Source of the DNA: Symbiodinium natans
Taxonomy: Eukaryota > Sar > Dinophyceae > Suessiales > Symbiodiniaceae
NCBI GenBank assembly: GCA_905221605.1
Contig: CAJNDS010001101.1
Span: 425,001-489,000, forward strand
DNA length: 64,000 nucleotides
Direction of reading: 5' to 3'
The position numbers and the translations under genes are program-made. A model generated the notes under the pieces. It saw only the letters and a program-made list of their open reading frames with translations. It searched no databases and was not told where the DNA came from. Shown one piece after another: positions 22,144 to 34,500 of the stretch; positions within the stretch are counted from its first letter, which is position 1; every line of letters begins with the position of its first letter.

Positions 22144-24448
22144 TGTATCATGCCCCCCCTGAACATATACGCATAAATATAAAAAAATACTAAGTATATT
22201 ATATTATACACATATAAACAAGCAAATACATATATATATATATACATACATCTATATATACACATACAATTCACCGACTTCCGACTGCAGGCCAGCATGC
22301 AGCAATCGATGTAACTTGCCTTGCGTGGGATGAGCTGAGCTAGAGACCCTAAACCCTTCCAACTACGAAACCTCCAAACCCTAAACCCTTAACCCTAAAC
22401 CCTAAACTCCAAACTCTAAACCCCAAACAGTAGCTGGGGAGCACCTCCCTACAGTATGCCGTTTTCAAGAAATCACGACCTTCATCCCAAAGTTCCGAAA
22501 AAAAGAAGGGTTTAGGGTGTAGCGTTTAGGGTTTAGGGTTTAGGGCTACCTGCACTCCCCAAGTATCCCTACAAACAGGGTAAGGGCACCTTATTGGCGC
22601 CATGGTGAAGCCTAGAATGTTGTGAGAAGGGCCGTAAAGCTCTTGGAGAAGGCCCGAACCCCTCCCCTCCCCCCGGTCAAAAAAACTTTACAGTAGGCTC
22701 CAAAAAGTCGGAACATCCTTTTCCGCATGCCCTAAAGGGCTTAATAAAGGGAATCCCAGCTCTAATCATACTTAAACCATGTTCCAACTTTCTGGAATTT
22801 TACTGTAGGGTTTAGGGTTACTTGTGAGCGTAGTCGGTGGTGGGTCTTTAGTTACAATGGGTTCTCATGGATTTGGACACAGTCCACTATTTGCTCAAGA
22901 AGCCGAACCCCTAGCCCAAAACCGTAAACCCCTAAACCATAAACCATAAACCCCTAAACCCTAACCCCCTTCCCCCCCCCCCCCCCAAACAAAAAAAAGG
23001 TTCTTCCTTATAAGGGCAATATCGGGATTCACGAAAATAAGGGACCCCTAATATAAAGCCGCCCAAATAGTAGGATTCCCTTAGCACAAGGACCCCAATA
23101 AGGTACCCCGAATTTAGGAACCCCCCCCCCAAAGAGGAATTAGTTTCTAAGGTTGAAGCCATGGGCCCTTAGTATGGTTCCCTTGCCCTTGTTTACAAGG
23201 ATCCGAAGTATGGGCCTTTATTATGTATGGTGTACTATAAGGGTTATATAACAAGTCTACGGGATTACTGTTACTATTCCCAATAAAAGTCTCACCCTCA
23301 GGCGCCAACGAACCGTCAGTACCCAAAGCTGGTACTCCTCATACACTTTAGGACCCAGTGTAGGTTCAGGGTTTAGGGTTTAGGGCTTTAGGGTTTAGGG
23401 TTTAGGGGTAGGACTTCTATGTTTAGAGCCCTGAGGTCAGGGCAAAAACATCGATGCTCGCACAAAGGAGCGACAGCCTGTCTCCGACCACGAGCCCTTT
23501 ACACTACCCGCGAGGAGACACGCCACGGCTCCAAGGAAGTAAATTTGAATTAGGGTTTAGGGTTTAGGGTTTAGGCCGCCAAGCAACCAGGTCTTGCCCG
23601 GTACCTTGGCAGGAAGGTATAAATTAAGTGAAACTGCCCTGGGCCACCGAGAATTCCCCGGGGGCGCCATGGCATGAATGACAAAAATTTGTGTATTGAG
23701 GACGGGATACTATCAAGGGACCCGTATAAGTGTTTAGGGTTTAGGGTTTAGGGACCTTAGGGGTTCTTGGGGTTACATTTAGGGGCTACTTAGGTGTATA
23801 GGGACTATATAAGGTACATACAGGGGTTATATAGGGGAATCAGATTAAGGGTCCCTTCTAGGGGTCCCTCCATATACCCCTTAGTACTAGCGCAGGCGCA
23901 ACTTGGAAGAGCAAGCTAGAAGCAAGGCAGCCGCAATCAATTCCGCTCGCTTGCAGCTTGGGTTTTCACAGGGTTTAGGGTTTAGGGTTTAGGGTTTAGG
24001 GTTTAGGGTGTAGGGTTCAGGGTTTAGGATTTAGGGTGTAGGCTTTAGGGTTTAGGGTTTAGGGCACTGTTTCGACAGCTGCACGAGGCGGCCGCCTCAC
24101 TATTAAAACAGCCTGGTAAATACTGCATCCCCGATCGGTTCGAGCATCCCAGGACAAGCCAAACACATGCCGCAAGCGGCAAGCTCAGGTCCCTCACCTT
24201 GGCAGCCCAGAAGCCCTATTCTAATCAGGGTACCCGTTTTGGGGTTGGTCACTTTAAAGCCTAAACCCTAAACCCTAAACCCTAAACCCTAAACAAGGGG
24301 GAACTTTGAACCCAAAAAAAGAAGCGAAAAAGGGCACCACAAAGGGCTACCAAGTCACAGCTCGTCGTAGACCAGCGGTGAGGAGACACGCCCAAGTGGA
24401 TCCGGCACAGGCATGACTCCCTCGAAGCACTCCTCTTGGCTTCACTTA

Positions 24449-24545
24449 GGGGGGTTTAGGGTTTAGGGTTTAGGGTTTAGGGTTTAGGGTTTAGGGTTTA
24501 GGGTTTAGGGTTTAGGGTTTAGGATTTAGGGTTTAGGGTTTAGGG
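24449..24545. repeat. telomere-type array (TTTAGGG)n
   Basis: About 13 units ending exactly at a family A element. Confidence 0.9.
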
Positions 24546-24546
24546 T

Positions 24547-24638
24547 ACCCAGAGGCTCCTATGTAGTTCCTTCTTGGGGTAGTATACTAGAATCCCCTAT
24601 AGCTAACCCAAAAAGGAGCTACATTGGAGCCTCTGGGT
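24547..24638. mobile_element. hairpin element family A, copy 4 (opposite orientation)
   Basis: Reverse orientation (AGTATACTAGAATCCCCTATA centre). It starts directly at the end of a TTTAGGG array. Confidence 0.7.
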
Positions 24639-24811
24639 AGTGACAAAAAAATTAGCCTTTAGCTGCCTTATTCAGAAGCCCAATAAGCCCAAAAAAGGCT
24701 ATAAGGATCTAAAGTTACAGAATAAAGCACCACAAAGTCCTGGCGGCGCTGATCCACCTCCCTCTGGAGGGAGCCTGGGTTCTCAGCCAGACTGAACCTG
24801 AGTGGTGCTTT

Positions 24812-24903
24812 ACCCAAAGGCTCCAATGTAGTTCCTTTTTGGGCTAGTTATAGCGGATTCTAGTATACTACGCCGAAAAAGTACTACGTAGGAGCCTCTG
24901 GGT
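24812..24903. mobile_element. hairpin element family A, copy 5
   Basis: Inserted in dispersed repeat J, splitting the MGC ORF copy. Confidence 0.7.
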
Positions 24904-24960
24904 TGAAAAACTATCTCAAACGAAGAGGTTCCCTTTAAAAGGGGAAAGAAGAGGGAAATG

Positions 24961-25149
24961 CTAAACTATTCCCAAAGCAATACCCAGGAACAGGTAGTTG
25001 TTCAGCTTCTGCACATGTAGTCGATGCGTGGAGTGGTCTGGTGGCAGGACGTTCTTGGGCGGCAGTGGCAATGGCGCAGCATAGCGAATGGTGCAGCCGC
25101 CTTCGCGACGCTCGTCGCAGATCCCCTGACTCTGGCTGCACCCCATCAC
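24961..25149 (-). pseudogene. MGC ORF, copy 2, interrupted
   Basis: Starts MGCSQSQGIC and aligns with the 11-kb copy through RLHVQKL. The rest (LAENPGSLQREVDQRRQ, about 24,745-24,800) is cut off by a family A hairpin element at 24,812-24,903. A family E element lies just beyond the Met side at 25,152. Confidence 0.45.
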
Positions 25150-25151
25150 TA

Positions 25152-25258
25152 CGAATTGCTTATAAGAACCCCTAAAAAAGAATATGATTCCTGATTGAGG
25201 GCAATTTATAGGGATTGTTATAGTTTATTCTTTTGGGGGGTTCTTAAGCAAACAGTAG
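25152..25258. mobile_element. hairpin element family E
   Basis: Ends TTGCTTATAAGAACCCC / GGGGGGTTCTTAAGCAAACAG with poly-A/T and poly-C/G arms. Other copies or halves: 4,164-4,281, 5,471-5,556, 14,697-14,829, 29,861-29,917, 31,551-31,630, 31,864-31,993, 43,144-43,283 and 53,429-53,547. Confidence 0.6.
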
Positions 25259-25639
25259 ATCAGCTTCTTACGCCACCCGGGCTGTGCAGGGGCTCGCACT
25301 CTATTGCTTCGAGCCTCGGCGTGACAGCATACAGACATGGGTTTAGGGTTTAGGGTTTAGGGTTTAGGGTTTAGGGTTCTCGTTCAGTTAGGCTCGTTTC
25401 AGGGGTGCCTGAGCTATGCCTGCGCCTCCGTATCATACATGGATGAGAGGCGAATGGGAACGCCGCGGCATAATATGACAAGCTAAAGATCTGACGACAT
25501 GCTGCATGTACCCCAAAGCAACCCCAAATCCCACAGAATAACCCTTAAGCCCCAAACGCTAAAGCTTAAACCCCGAAGCCCTAAAGCCTAAACCCAAACC
25601 CTGAATCGCTGCGGAGTGTGGGACTGTTGGAGAGGGTTG

Positions 25640-25720
25640 CACACAATGCGAGGTCCGTGGCCGGTCAGGCAGAAGGAAACGACCGACCCCCCCTCTGCCG
25701 GTAGCTTTGGTAACTTGCCA
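25640..25720 (-). CDS. unassigned exon
   Basis: Open minus frame GGSVVSFCLTGHGPRIVCNP; LTGHG recalls the C-terminal part of threonine synthase, but this is too short to assign. Confidence 0.3.
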
Positions 25721-26128
25721 CAGCTAGGGTTTAGGGTTTAGGGTTTAGGGTTTGGGGTTTGGGGTTTGGGGTCTAGGGTTTGGGGCTGAGGGCCGGTTCA
25801 AGGATTTCTGGACTAGACATCTTCAACCCTAAGCCGTAAACCCTAAATCCTCAACCCTACACAAATCCGAAAAACTCTGCACAAAAAAGCAGTTGCAATG
25901 TAAACGCGGACTCAAGGGGTATGGTTGCCGTTGGGGTTCGGAGGTTCGGGTGTCGGTTCTCTGGCCCTTACTAGAGTTTACGGATTTCGGGCTAAGGGTT
26001 GAGCACCCCGAACTCCCATTTCCAATTCCAAGACATACGCCTTAGACAGAGGTCTCAGGCTCAGGGCCCCGACGGGGAACAACAGATAGGAAGTTGTCAG
26101 TCCTCGCCGGTCGCCGCAATGGAATCAA

Positions 26129-26240
26129 CTAGACCCGGGAGTAACCTAGGAATAAACAGGGCGCCCTTTCTGGTTTTAAGGGCATTGTAAGGGAACCCCA
26201 ACCCTAAAAAAAGGAAAAAAGGGCCTACTCCCGGTCCTAG
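26129..26240. mobile_element. hairpin element family D, copy at 26.2 kb
   Basis: Intact; TCAA on both sides (ATCAA|CTAG...CTAG|TCAAG) is a probable target-site duplication. Confidence 0.65.
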
Positions 26241-27677
26241 TCAAGTTGGGGGGGGGGGGGAGGTGAGGGTTTACAGGTTAGGGCTGGTCGATAGCGTTTG
26301 TGCATCACAATGATAAGCTTTCACTTGGGCCTTGCTTGACTCTGCCCTAAACCCTAAACCCTAAACCCTAAACCCTAAACCCTAAACCCTAAACCCTAAA
26401 CCCTAAACCCAATACCCGAAACCACGCAACACACCCTGGACCCCAAATCCTACATGGACCCGAAATCCTTGTGGGGGCTCGCGAATCACAGGTCTAGACG
26501 CCCAAAACCCAAGCCAAATGGCTTCACCCTAAACCCTAAACCCTAAACCTTAACCCCTAAACCCTAAACCCACGAAGATAGGGCCGAATAGCCCTTAATA
26601 AGCACTTACACGTATGTGCAAAAGGACTCATGTGTTAAACAAAGATTCAGGATTTGGGGACTACTTGGAGGTTCTTGGGTACGTGTTGACCGCAATTATA
26701 TAAGCCTACTTATAGCCTACTTGCTGACTTAGGGGGCTTTGAAGTACAGTCGTAGTTGGGGTTTAGGGCTCAGAGTTAAAGGGTTTGGCTTTTAAGTACG
26801 GGTTTAGGGTTTAGGGTTTAGGGTTTAGGGTTTAGGGCTTCGGGCTTGGGGTAGGCTAACCTGAAAACAAAACACTCCTACTCCAACTCCGGGAGACCAC
26901 GTGCCAGCGAAGCCGGGAAGCAAAACAAAAAAGACTGATGTCCTAAACCCTAAACCCTAAACCCTAAGCCCTAAGCCCTAAACCCTAAACCCTAAACCCT
27001 AAACCCTAAACCCTAAACCCTAAACCTAAACCCTAAACCCTCAACCCCAAAACCTAAACCATGTAAGCGGCTCCGGGTTCGGGATTCAGGCTGTAAGTAC
27101 AGTTGAACAGTATATAGTTGAAGCTTAGGGGTTAAGGGGTTTGGCCATGATGGGTTTAGAGTTTAGGGTTTAGGGTTTAGGGTTAAGGGTACTAAACCTC
27201 CGAACTCGAAATCCCGTCTAAGGGCTGCTTGGGACACCCCAAGTGCCCAAGACTCCCCCTAACCACCATGTGTCGCATTTCAGCGGCCTGTACATGTTAA
27301 GGCATGTTCCTTAGGTGAGGGGCTTTAGGGTTTAGGGTTTAGGGTTTAGGGTTCCCATCACCCTAAATCCTGTTTCTTGGTATGGAATGTGGGAATTAGG
27401 AAATTCACTTGATCACGCAAATGTTGCATTTGCCACACTAGGCACCTGGTTCCCTAATTCCCTACTAAGAACGAGTACGATCTTCCCGAAACCCTATAAA
27501 TCCTACAAAACCCTGCAAACCCTGTAAGACCCTTTGAATCCCATACACCTATAAACCCTACAAACACACCCTACAACCAAGCCTAAACCCTAAACCCTAA
27601 ACCCTAAACCCTACAACCCCCCTTGAACCCTAAACCCTACCACCCCCCTTTGGGCCTTAGCCGCATTGCAATGTTAC

Positions 27678-27730
27678 CTGGAACACTGGCCAGCGACACG
27701 GACAGCGAGATCACCTCCAGAAGTGGCAGG
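27678..27730 (-). CDS. unassigned exon
   Basis: CCTAAG|C...TTCCAG|GTAACA, with a strong donor. Two frames are open (LPLLEVISLSVSLASVP or PATSGGDLAVRVAGQC). Confidence 0.45.
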
Positions 27731-27959
27731 CTTAGGATTTGTTGGTTAGGGTTTAGGGTTTAGGGGTTTAGGGTTTAGGGTTTAGGGTTTCGGGTTTAGG
27801 GCTCCGGGTTGAGGGCTTAAGGGTTTAGGATTGTTTGGTTAGGGTTCTTTGGTTAGGGTTTAGGATTTAAGGTGTAAGGGTTTAGGTTGCTTTTATAGAG
27901 CCAACTCCTAAGTATGAGCAATAACTGCACACCACTGTTCTGAATCTCACGTGGCTAAC

Positions 27960-28024
27960 CTCAATGCTGGCCAGTGGTTCGCTTTCACTCTCCGTTGCTC
28001 TCCCCACCACTGGTGGCTCTCAGC
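27960..28024 (-). CDS. unassigned exon
   Basis: GGTGCAG|G...TTGAG|GTTAGC, reading AESHQWWGEQRRVKANHWPA. The acceptor follows two TTTAGGG units. Confidence 0.55.
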
Positions 28025-28463
28025 CTGCACCCTAAACCCTAAACCCATGATGCGATAACCCTATAACTCCTACCCCTAAACCCGAGACCCTAAACTCTAA
28101 ACCCTAGGCCCCTATCCTAGAACAACTTCAAACCCTCAGCTCCCTACACCCCATATCCCAAGATCCAAACAACAACGATAGAAACCCTAAACCCTGGACC
28201 CGTGGTAGACCAGAAAACGTATTGAAAGCTTGGCTACTTTTTACAAGGGCACCTTGAACGAAAACAAGGAAAAGGGCACCACTGGGCTACCGAAACCCTA
28301 AACCCTAAACCCTAAATCCTAAACCCTAAACCCTAAACCCTAAACCCTTATTGGGGCCATCATTGTCAGGGGATCCTACTTTTTGGGGTCCATTGAGGCC
28401 TGACAGTTTGGAGCCAACAGACTGCGTCCACTGCCGCGCAAAAGCCTAGGGGTCTAAGGATCG

Positions 28464-28550
28464 GTTTAGGGTTTAGGGTTTAGGGTTTAGGGTTTAGGGT
28501 TTAGGGTTTAGGGTTTAGGGTTTAGGGTTTAGGGTTTAGGGTTTAGGGCT
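28464..28550. repeat. telomere-type array (TTTAGGG)n
   Basis: Twelve perfect units between two exon-like islands. Confidence 0.9.
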
Positions 28551-28744
28551 TAACAACCAACAGCAGCAACTGTAGCACTACACTGGCTTCCCCAGTAACC
28601 TAGGAAGAAAAGGTCATTTTCGGGCTTAAGCCTTCACGTAGGGTTGAGGGGTTAGGATACAGGATCCTAAACCAAAACAAGGTAAGCCCTAAACCCTAAA
28701 CCCTAAACCCAAGAAGCCCCCGGCTCCTCCTACTCATTTTTTGC

Positions 28745-28835
28745 GATTGCGCGAGCCAATCTCCAATCTGCCTCGAGTCCCCCGATTTTGGAGGTCTTTT
28801 GGAGCAACCCCACTCCGCCAGTTCCCGTAGTGTTT
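28745..28835 (-). CDS. unassigned exon
   Basis: Minus frame GVGLLQKTSKIGGLEADWRL then ARAIAKNE, strongly coding in look; borders not fixed. Confidence 0.5.
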
Positions 28836-29289
28836 GTGACGGGCTTAGGGTTTAGGGTTAGGGTTTGGTGCTTAGTGTTTAGGGTTTACGGTTTCAAGCT
28901 GCCCTAAACCCTAAACCCTAAACCCTAAACCCTAAACCCTAAATCCTAAATCCCTAAACCCTAAATCCCTGAACCCTAAACCGTGTTAAGGTCCTGAGAG
29001 CTGCGTGCCTTAAATCCAAAACCCGCAACCTCTAAAACTTAGAACCCAAACTCGACATCAAATCTGCAAACTCGACATGACAACTGCCATCCCCGACCGA
29101 TGCCCTGAATACCAAAGCCCCGAACCCCAACCCTAAACCCTAAACATTCCCTAAACCCTAGACCCTAAACCCTAAGCCCTAAACCCTAAACTTAGGGTTG
29201 GTTTGGGGCTTAGGGCTTGGGGCGTAGAGCTTAGGGTTTACAAATCATCGTTCCCAGTTAAGGGGTAGTAGGGGGTGCCTTGTATAACG

Positions 29290-29375
29290 TTACATGCTCA
29301 GCGGCTGACCATGTAGGGCAGATAGGGCCGGGCGTGACGACAAGAACCGGATCTTAGGTTGCAGGATCCTGGATC
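29290..29375 (-). CDS. unassigned exon
   Basis: Acceptor ATCCAG| then ILQPKIRFLSSRPALSALHG. Another frame is also open. Confidence 0.35.
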
Positions 29376-29647
29376 CCCAAGCACTAAGAACCCGTTTAGG
29401 GTTTAGGATTTAGGGTCCAGGGTTTAGGGGGCTAGGGGGGGGGGGGGGGGGGGTAGGGTTTAAACTCAAAACCCGAAGCTCTCCGTTTCCTTTTACCCTT
29501 TATTCAGCTGCTGCTCTTCTGGTCCGGAGCCTAGGTTTGCAGAGTAGGCTAGGAATAATAAGGGGTTTAGGGTTTAGCCGGGGTTTAGGGTGAATGAGTC
29601 ACCTTTTGATAGAGAGGGTGCCTGGCTTGCCTTTGTGCGGTTGACAC

Positions 29648-29763
29648 TTGGAAGCTCTTTAGGCTTAGTAGGTAGGGTTAGTAAGGTGAGTTATGGGGAT
29701 GATAGGAGGGTTTATAGGGATACTAAGTATACTGACTGACTAAGTCAAAAGAGCTTCCAAGCA
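29648..29763. mobile_element. hairpin element family L
   Basis: CTTGGAAGCTCTTT...AAGAGCTTCCAAG with inner AGTAGG/TTAGTAAGG. Other copies at 7,195-7,302 and 39,266-39,353. Confidence 0.6.
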
Positions 29764-29986
29764 AGGGATCCTGGTCACCGGAAAAGGGGGTAATATGGGT
29801 TCTGCTGGGCATCCAGCGGCATAAAGCCTCAACACTGAACCTTGCGACCGCCAAAACAACATAGTTTTCAAGGATCCTGTTTTTAAGAATATATTGCGGG
29901 TTCTTAAGCAAACAGTACCCTAAACCCCAGCCCTAAACCCTAAGCCCCAAACCCTAAATCCTCTCTCTCGGAAGCAAGGTGCTCAC

Positions 29987-30038
29987 TTGGGGAACTGGGG
30001 GGATGTTTTGCACATAAGCGACGCATCTGGGGCGCAAG
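29987..30038 (-). CDS. unassigned exon
   Basis: GTGGCAG|CT...CCCCAA|GTGAGC, with a strong donor, reading CAPDASLMCKTSPQFP. Confidence 0.5.
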
Positions 30039-31292
30039 CTGCCACGAACCCCCAGACCCTATAGGGCTTAGGGTATAGGGCTTAGGGTTGAGGGTTTAGG
30101 GTATAGGGCTTAGGCTTTAGGGTTTCGGGTTTAGGGTTTACCCCCCAAATCTACAACCTATAGCCCTCAACAAAAACATAAACCATTAAACCGTGAAAGA
30201 TGTAATTATGTTACAAACTTCAGGTTCTGAAGCCTGCATCCCAAGAATTGTGAACCCCGAGCCCTACCCCTGAACCCTGAACCCTGAACCTTAAACCCTA
30301 AACCCTAAACCCTAAACCCTAAACCCTGAACCCTGAACCCTGAACCCTACGCCCCATGAAGGCCCGAAGCACCACCGGCTGATACCCTCAATCCCAACAG
30401 GGAGGCTCAGCGTGTCGGAGGGGCTCTTAGGCGTATAGTGCTGCGGTGTGGGGTTTGGGTTTGGGGTTTACCTTTTTGGGGTTTAGGGTTGGGAGGGCCT
30501 GGCCCGGAAGGTGTTTTGGGATCGGCATTTCTTCTACAGACAATCCTTGACGAGATGAGCTAGTGAAGCACTGGGTTGTTTTTTTCTGGTTCTTAGTAGT
30601 ATTGAGGTTAAAAGGGGTATATATATATATATGGGGGACATAGGGTACCTCATTCCCTCAATACCCTACTAAGAGCCAGCAAGGTTCGGGTTTACTGCTT
30701 CCCTCCATAGTGTTGTTTAAGGGTTTTGGGGTTGAGGGGTGCTTATAAGGGATGTTTAGAGCTTAGCAGCCTGCACACCATGTGGGGACCTATCTGGTGA
30801 GAAGGGTATTTTGGCAGCTCATTTTCCTATTCGTCTGGAGGCGTTTAGTGGTCGTAGCTCTGCATTTAACGAGCCCTACACAGCTTCCTGCTTCCCTGGT
30901 GACAGCACTAGAGTGCTGAGCTTCTTGGGCAAATGACTAACAGGGGGACCAGCTAGAAATCCGGAACCCTACAGTGAACTCCTAAGCCCCCTGCGCCAGC
31001 AAACGCAGCGCCCTATTCGCAGGGCCGAGATCGCTTCTGCGTAGAGATCATTTGTGGAATTATCTGCTGCTGCTCAAGCACCAAAAAACAAAACTCCGGC
31101 GATGTAATGTAAGTAGCTACTTGTCATGGCGCATGTTTGCAAGCAAACGTAAGCGTAACCACGATTGCATATGAACATATAAGCTTTGTATAGATACTGT
31201 ACATTTATACATACGCATGTATGTATAACGCATAAGTATACTTGAATGCGAGAGCACATTTTTGAGTTTCAAGTCATGGCGGTGATCACAAT

Positions 31293-31437
31293 CCCTAAGT
31301 ATCCATGTACCTATACATAGTATATACCTGGGCCCTAAAGCTACTATATAGGCACCCCTTTAAAGCCCAAGTATATCCCTAAACCCTAAACCCTAAACCC
31401 TAAATAGGTACATGGATCCTTATAGGGAATTGCTCAT
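31293..31437. mobile_element. hairpin element family C, copy 5, with four telomeric units inside
   Basis: The right arm is interrupted at 31,377-31,404 by exactly four CCCTAAA units that replace about six element bases. It lies directly 3' of the kinase stop codon. Confidence 0.7.
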
Positions 31438-31502
31438 TTGGTATTTGGCCTCAAAAAGGTCGAAGCCAAAGCGGCCGCTGGATCGATTCTGACCGCTGGG
31501 TC
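31434..31502 (-). CDS. kinase C-terminal exon with stop
   Basis: Acceptor GCCGAG|G, reading DPAVRIDPAAALASTFLRPN, then TK and TGA at 31,436-31,434. It matches kinase subdomain XI (LDPAxRITPxxALxHPFL). The stop lies about 10 bp from a family C hairpin element, which would then be in the 3' UTR. Confidence 0.7.
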   Translation of the reverse strand, partial: DPAVRIDPAAALASTFLRPNTK

Positions 31503-34500
31503 CTCGGCAATGCGTTTAGGGTTTAGGATTTAGGGTTTAGGGTCTAGGGTTGACTACTATTGCTTAAGAACCCCCCCCCCCCCGGCAAAATGAAAAAAGA
31601 TCTTCCCTATACGGGCAACATCAGGCTTCTTATCTTGTCATTTTTGAGTATTTTGAAGCAAATGGAAGCTGGGCCCTACTTGAAGCCTAAACTTCAAACC
31701 CTGAACACCGAAACCCCTACGCCCTGAACGAAACCCCTAAACCATAGAACCCGTGGCCGCAAGAGTCCCGCACCAGCACCATCTGACCTTCGTTGCATCC
31801 TTTGCTATAAGTAACTCGTACTGGACTCGTACTGTTCTTGTACTTCCTGTTCTCGTTATTACCCATTGCTTAGGAACCCGCCCAAAAAAAGATCATGATC
31901 CTTGTATTGCCCTTATAAGGAAGAACATTCCATTTTGTGTTGGGTGTTTTTCTTTTTTTGCTGGGGGGGGGGGGGGGGTTCTTAAGCAACTAGAAGATTC
32001 TTGCTCTCCGAAAAGGCCTTTGTGGCCTCAAATGAATACAGCTCATCCTCTTGAAAAAGACTGTGGTTTGAGGTTTAGGGTTAAGGATTTAGCTGAGGCT
32101 GGCCAGCCAGAGGCACCAATCAAGTTCTTGCCAACTTAGGAAGGTCTAGACCCTAAGCGGTTTAGGGTTTAGGGTTTAGGGTTTAGGGTTTAGGGTTTAG
32201 GGTTTAGGGTAAATCCCGCTTCTGACGATTCGCCTCTAGGGTGAGCGATTCAGTTCCTGCGCATTGGCGCTGGATTCAGAGTCGGTATAACTGTACTTCC
32301 AACCCACCTCTAAGCCCCTTAAGTGCCCTGACATGGTTATAATTGGGATTTTCAGTACAGTTCTGATTGGGTTAATTAAGAAGTAATTTACCATGAACCT
32401 CCAAGTAGGGGACATTGGGAAACGGTAGGTGAATAGCATGCCTGCTGCATATCATAAGGCTTGGGGTTAAGGATGTAGGCTTCGAAGGCAGGTCTCAAAA
32501 AGATGGTTCCCCTTTGGGCCTCTGCTACCATACGGGCCCTTGTGCTCAACTCTTCACCCTAAACCCTAAACCCTAAAAAACCTTACCCAAAGGCTCCAAT
32601 GTAGTTCCTTTTTCGGTTAGTTATAGGGGATTCTAGTATACTACCCCAAAAAGGTACTAAATAGGCGCCTTTGGGTAAACCGTAAACCCTAAAAAGCAAC
32701 CCAGGACCCGCAGCCCTGAACCTCCAAACGTAAAGAGAAGGCACCTCGGGATGAGTGGGAGCCAGGGTTTTCGGGGGGTTTAGGGTCCCAGGATTAGGGT
32801 TTAGGGCTTAGGGTTTAGGGTTTAGGGGTGCAAGGTTTTAGAGGCTTAGGGGTTGGGGGTTAGAAAACAGCTTGGGGGTTTTAGTGGTTGGGGACTTGCA
32901 GCTTTCATAGAGCGTTTTGGGGATGTAGAGGCTTGGAGATTAGGATTCGGTGTCACGCGACGTTACAAATGCTTACAGCATCTTGCAGCTACTATGCGAA
33001 GGCCTGGGAGGCTTACAAAGTAGGGTGTCCTGTATGGAGGGTTTAGGATTTAAGGTTTGGGGTTTAGGGTTAGGGTTTAGGGGTTAGGGTTTTAGGGGTA
33101 CGGAGTTACGGCTTTGGGGTTTTTGTGTAGGACGTGGGGTTTTGGGGTCTTAAGCTGTGAAGGTCCGTGAAGCCCCATCTCGCTGCAGCCCCGGGGCAGG
33201 TGTGACGCAGGACACGATCCTCAGTCGTCATCTAGATCCAAGGGTTTAGGGTTTAGGGTTTAGGGTTTAGGTTTTAGGGTTTTTTTAAATAATAAAGAGG
33301 GTACCTTCTTTGCTTCATAAGGGGCTTAGGTAACAAAAAAGGGGGGGAAATCCCAAGGCGTATAAGGCATGCGAAGAACCCTATAACAAAAAATGGCAAT
33401 CAGGGCCAACTCTGGGGTCCTAGTCGTGTTGCAACGCAGCGCTTCTTCAGCGCAACGTTATAAACGGGGCAACCTGAATGTTTCGGAAATACCCATAATG
33501 GCGGGCGTTGTCAGCCTATTCAAACTCGGGGCGGAAACGTGGAGGCCACGGCGCATCAGCGATTGCATCGATGTAGGGTTTTTTATAACCCCCCCCCCAA
33601 GCCTCAAATCGCGAAGTTGTATAGCCAATCCAAAAGGTTTTCACAAGTGTTGCTCACACCAAAGCTAGAACACCATGAAAACCGAAACCCCGCAAGCCCC
33701 AAGAAACCCTGAAACCCTGAAACCCTGAAACCCTGAAACCCTGAAACCCTGAAGCCCTGAAGCCCTGAAACCCTGAAGCCCTGAAGCCCTGAAGCCCTGA
33801 AACCCTGAAACCCTGAACCCTGAAGCCTGAAACCCTAAACCCAAAACCATAAACCCTGAAGAAGGCCTTGAACCCTGACGGCGCTGAAGCCTTAAAACGC
33901 TAGCCCGCATTCTGCACCAAACCCAGAAACGCTGAATCTTTACACGTATCGCTTCTAGGCCCTAAACACCTAAAACCCTGTACCTCTCAAACTAGACCCG
34001 GGAGTAACCTAGGAATAAAAGGGAATAAAAGGGTACCCTCTTTGGTTTTAAGAGGATTATAAGGGAACCCCAACCATAAAAAAAAGGAAAGAAGGGCCTA
34101 CTCCCAGTCCTAGCAAAGGGGAGGGCAGGGGGAAGAGGGATTGCGGAGGGGGAGGGGAGGGGGTGAGGGAAATGGAGAGGTCAGGTGTGCATGTGCATGC
34201 TTCGTTCACACTCTGTCAATGGCATCCGTATACAAGCTCTTGAATACTTGACGAAAGAAGATCACATGCAACATGTTTAACTTCATAATATGTAAAGGTG
34301 AAATAACGGTAAGCTAAATCTACATATGAAAAGAAAACTCTCCTAAAGAAACGAACAGGCAAAACATGTATCGCCCCAGAATATTAGAGAGCATCTTGGG
34401 AAAGGAAGGAAAATGAAGAAGCTTATTGAAATTGAGACCGCTTCATTCGAACATAAACATGTGTAAGCGTTAGAAAGTAGCAGGTAAAGCAGCTGCTAAC

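Larger units (their letters stand above)
21010..22290. other. AT-rich microsatellite region without a convincing gene
   Basis: Blocks of TATA, CATACA and ACACGCGCG at 21,010-21,190, 21,875-22,000 and 22,185-22,270, with family C copy 4 and repeat K between. Short frames here are microsatellite translations. Confidence 0.6.
24700..25540. repeat. dispersed repeat J, copy at 25 kb with insertions
   Basis: Homologous to 10,640-11,400. Three insertions are visible by comparison: family A (24,812-24,903), family E (25,152-25,258) and TTTAGGG units (25,340-25,378) directly after CAGACATG. Confidence 0.6.

Noticed and set aside
33665-33910. Gly-Phe-Arg repeat ORF
   Set aside because: Direct translation of the CCCTGAAA/G array.
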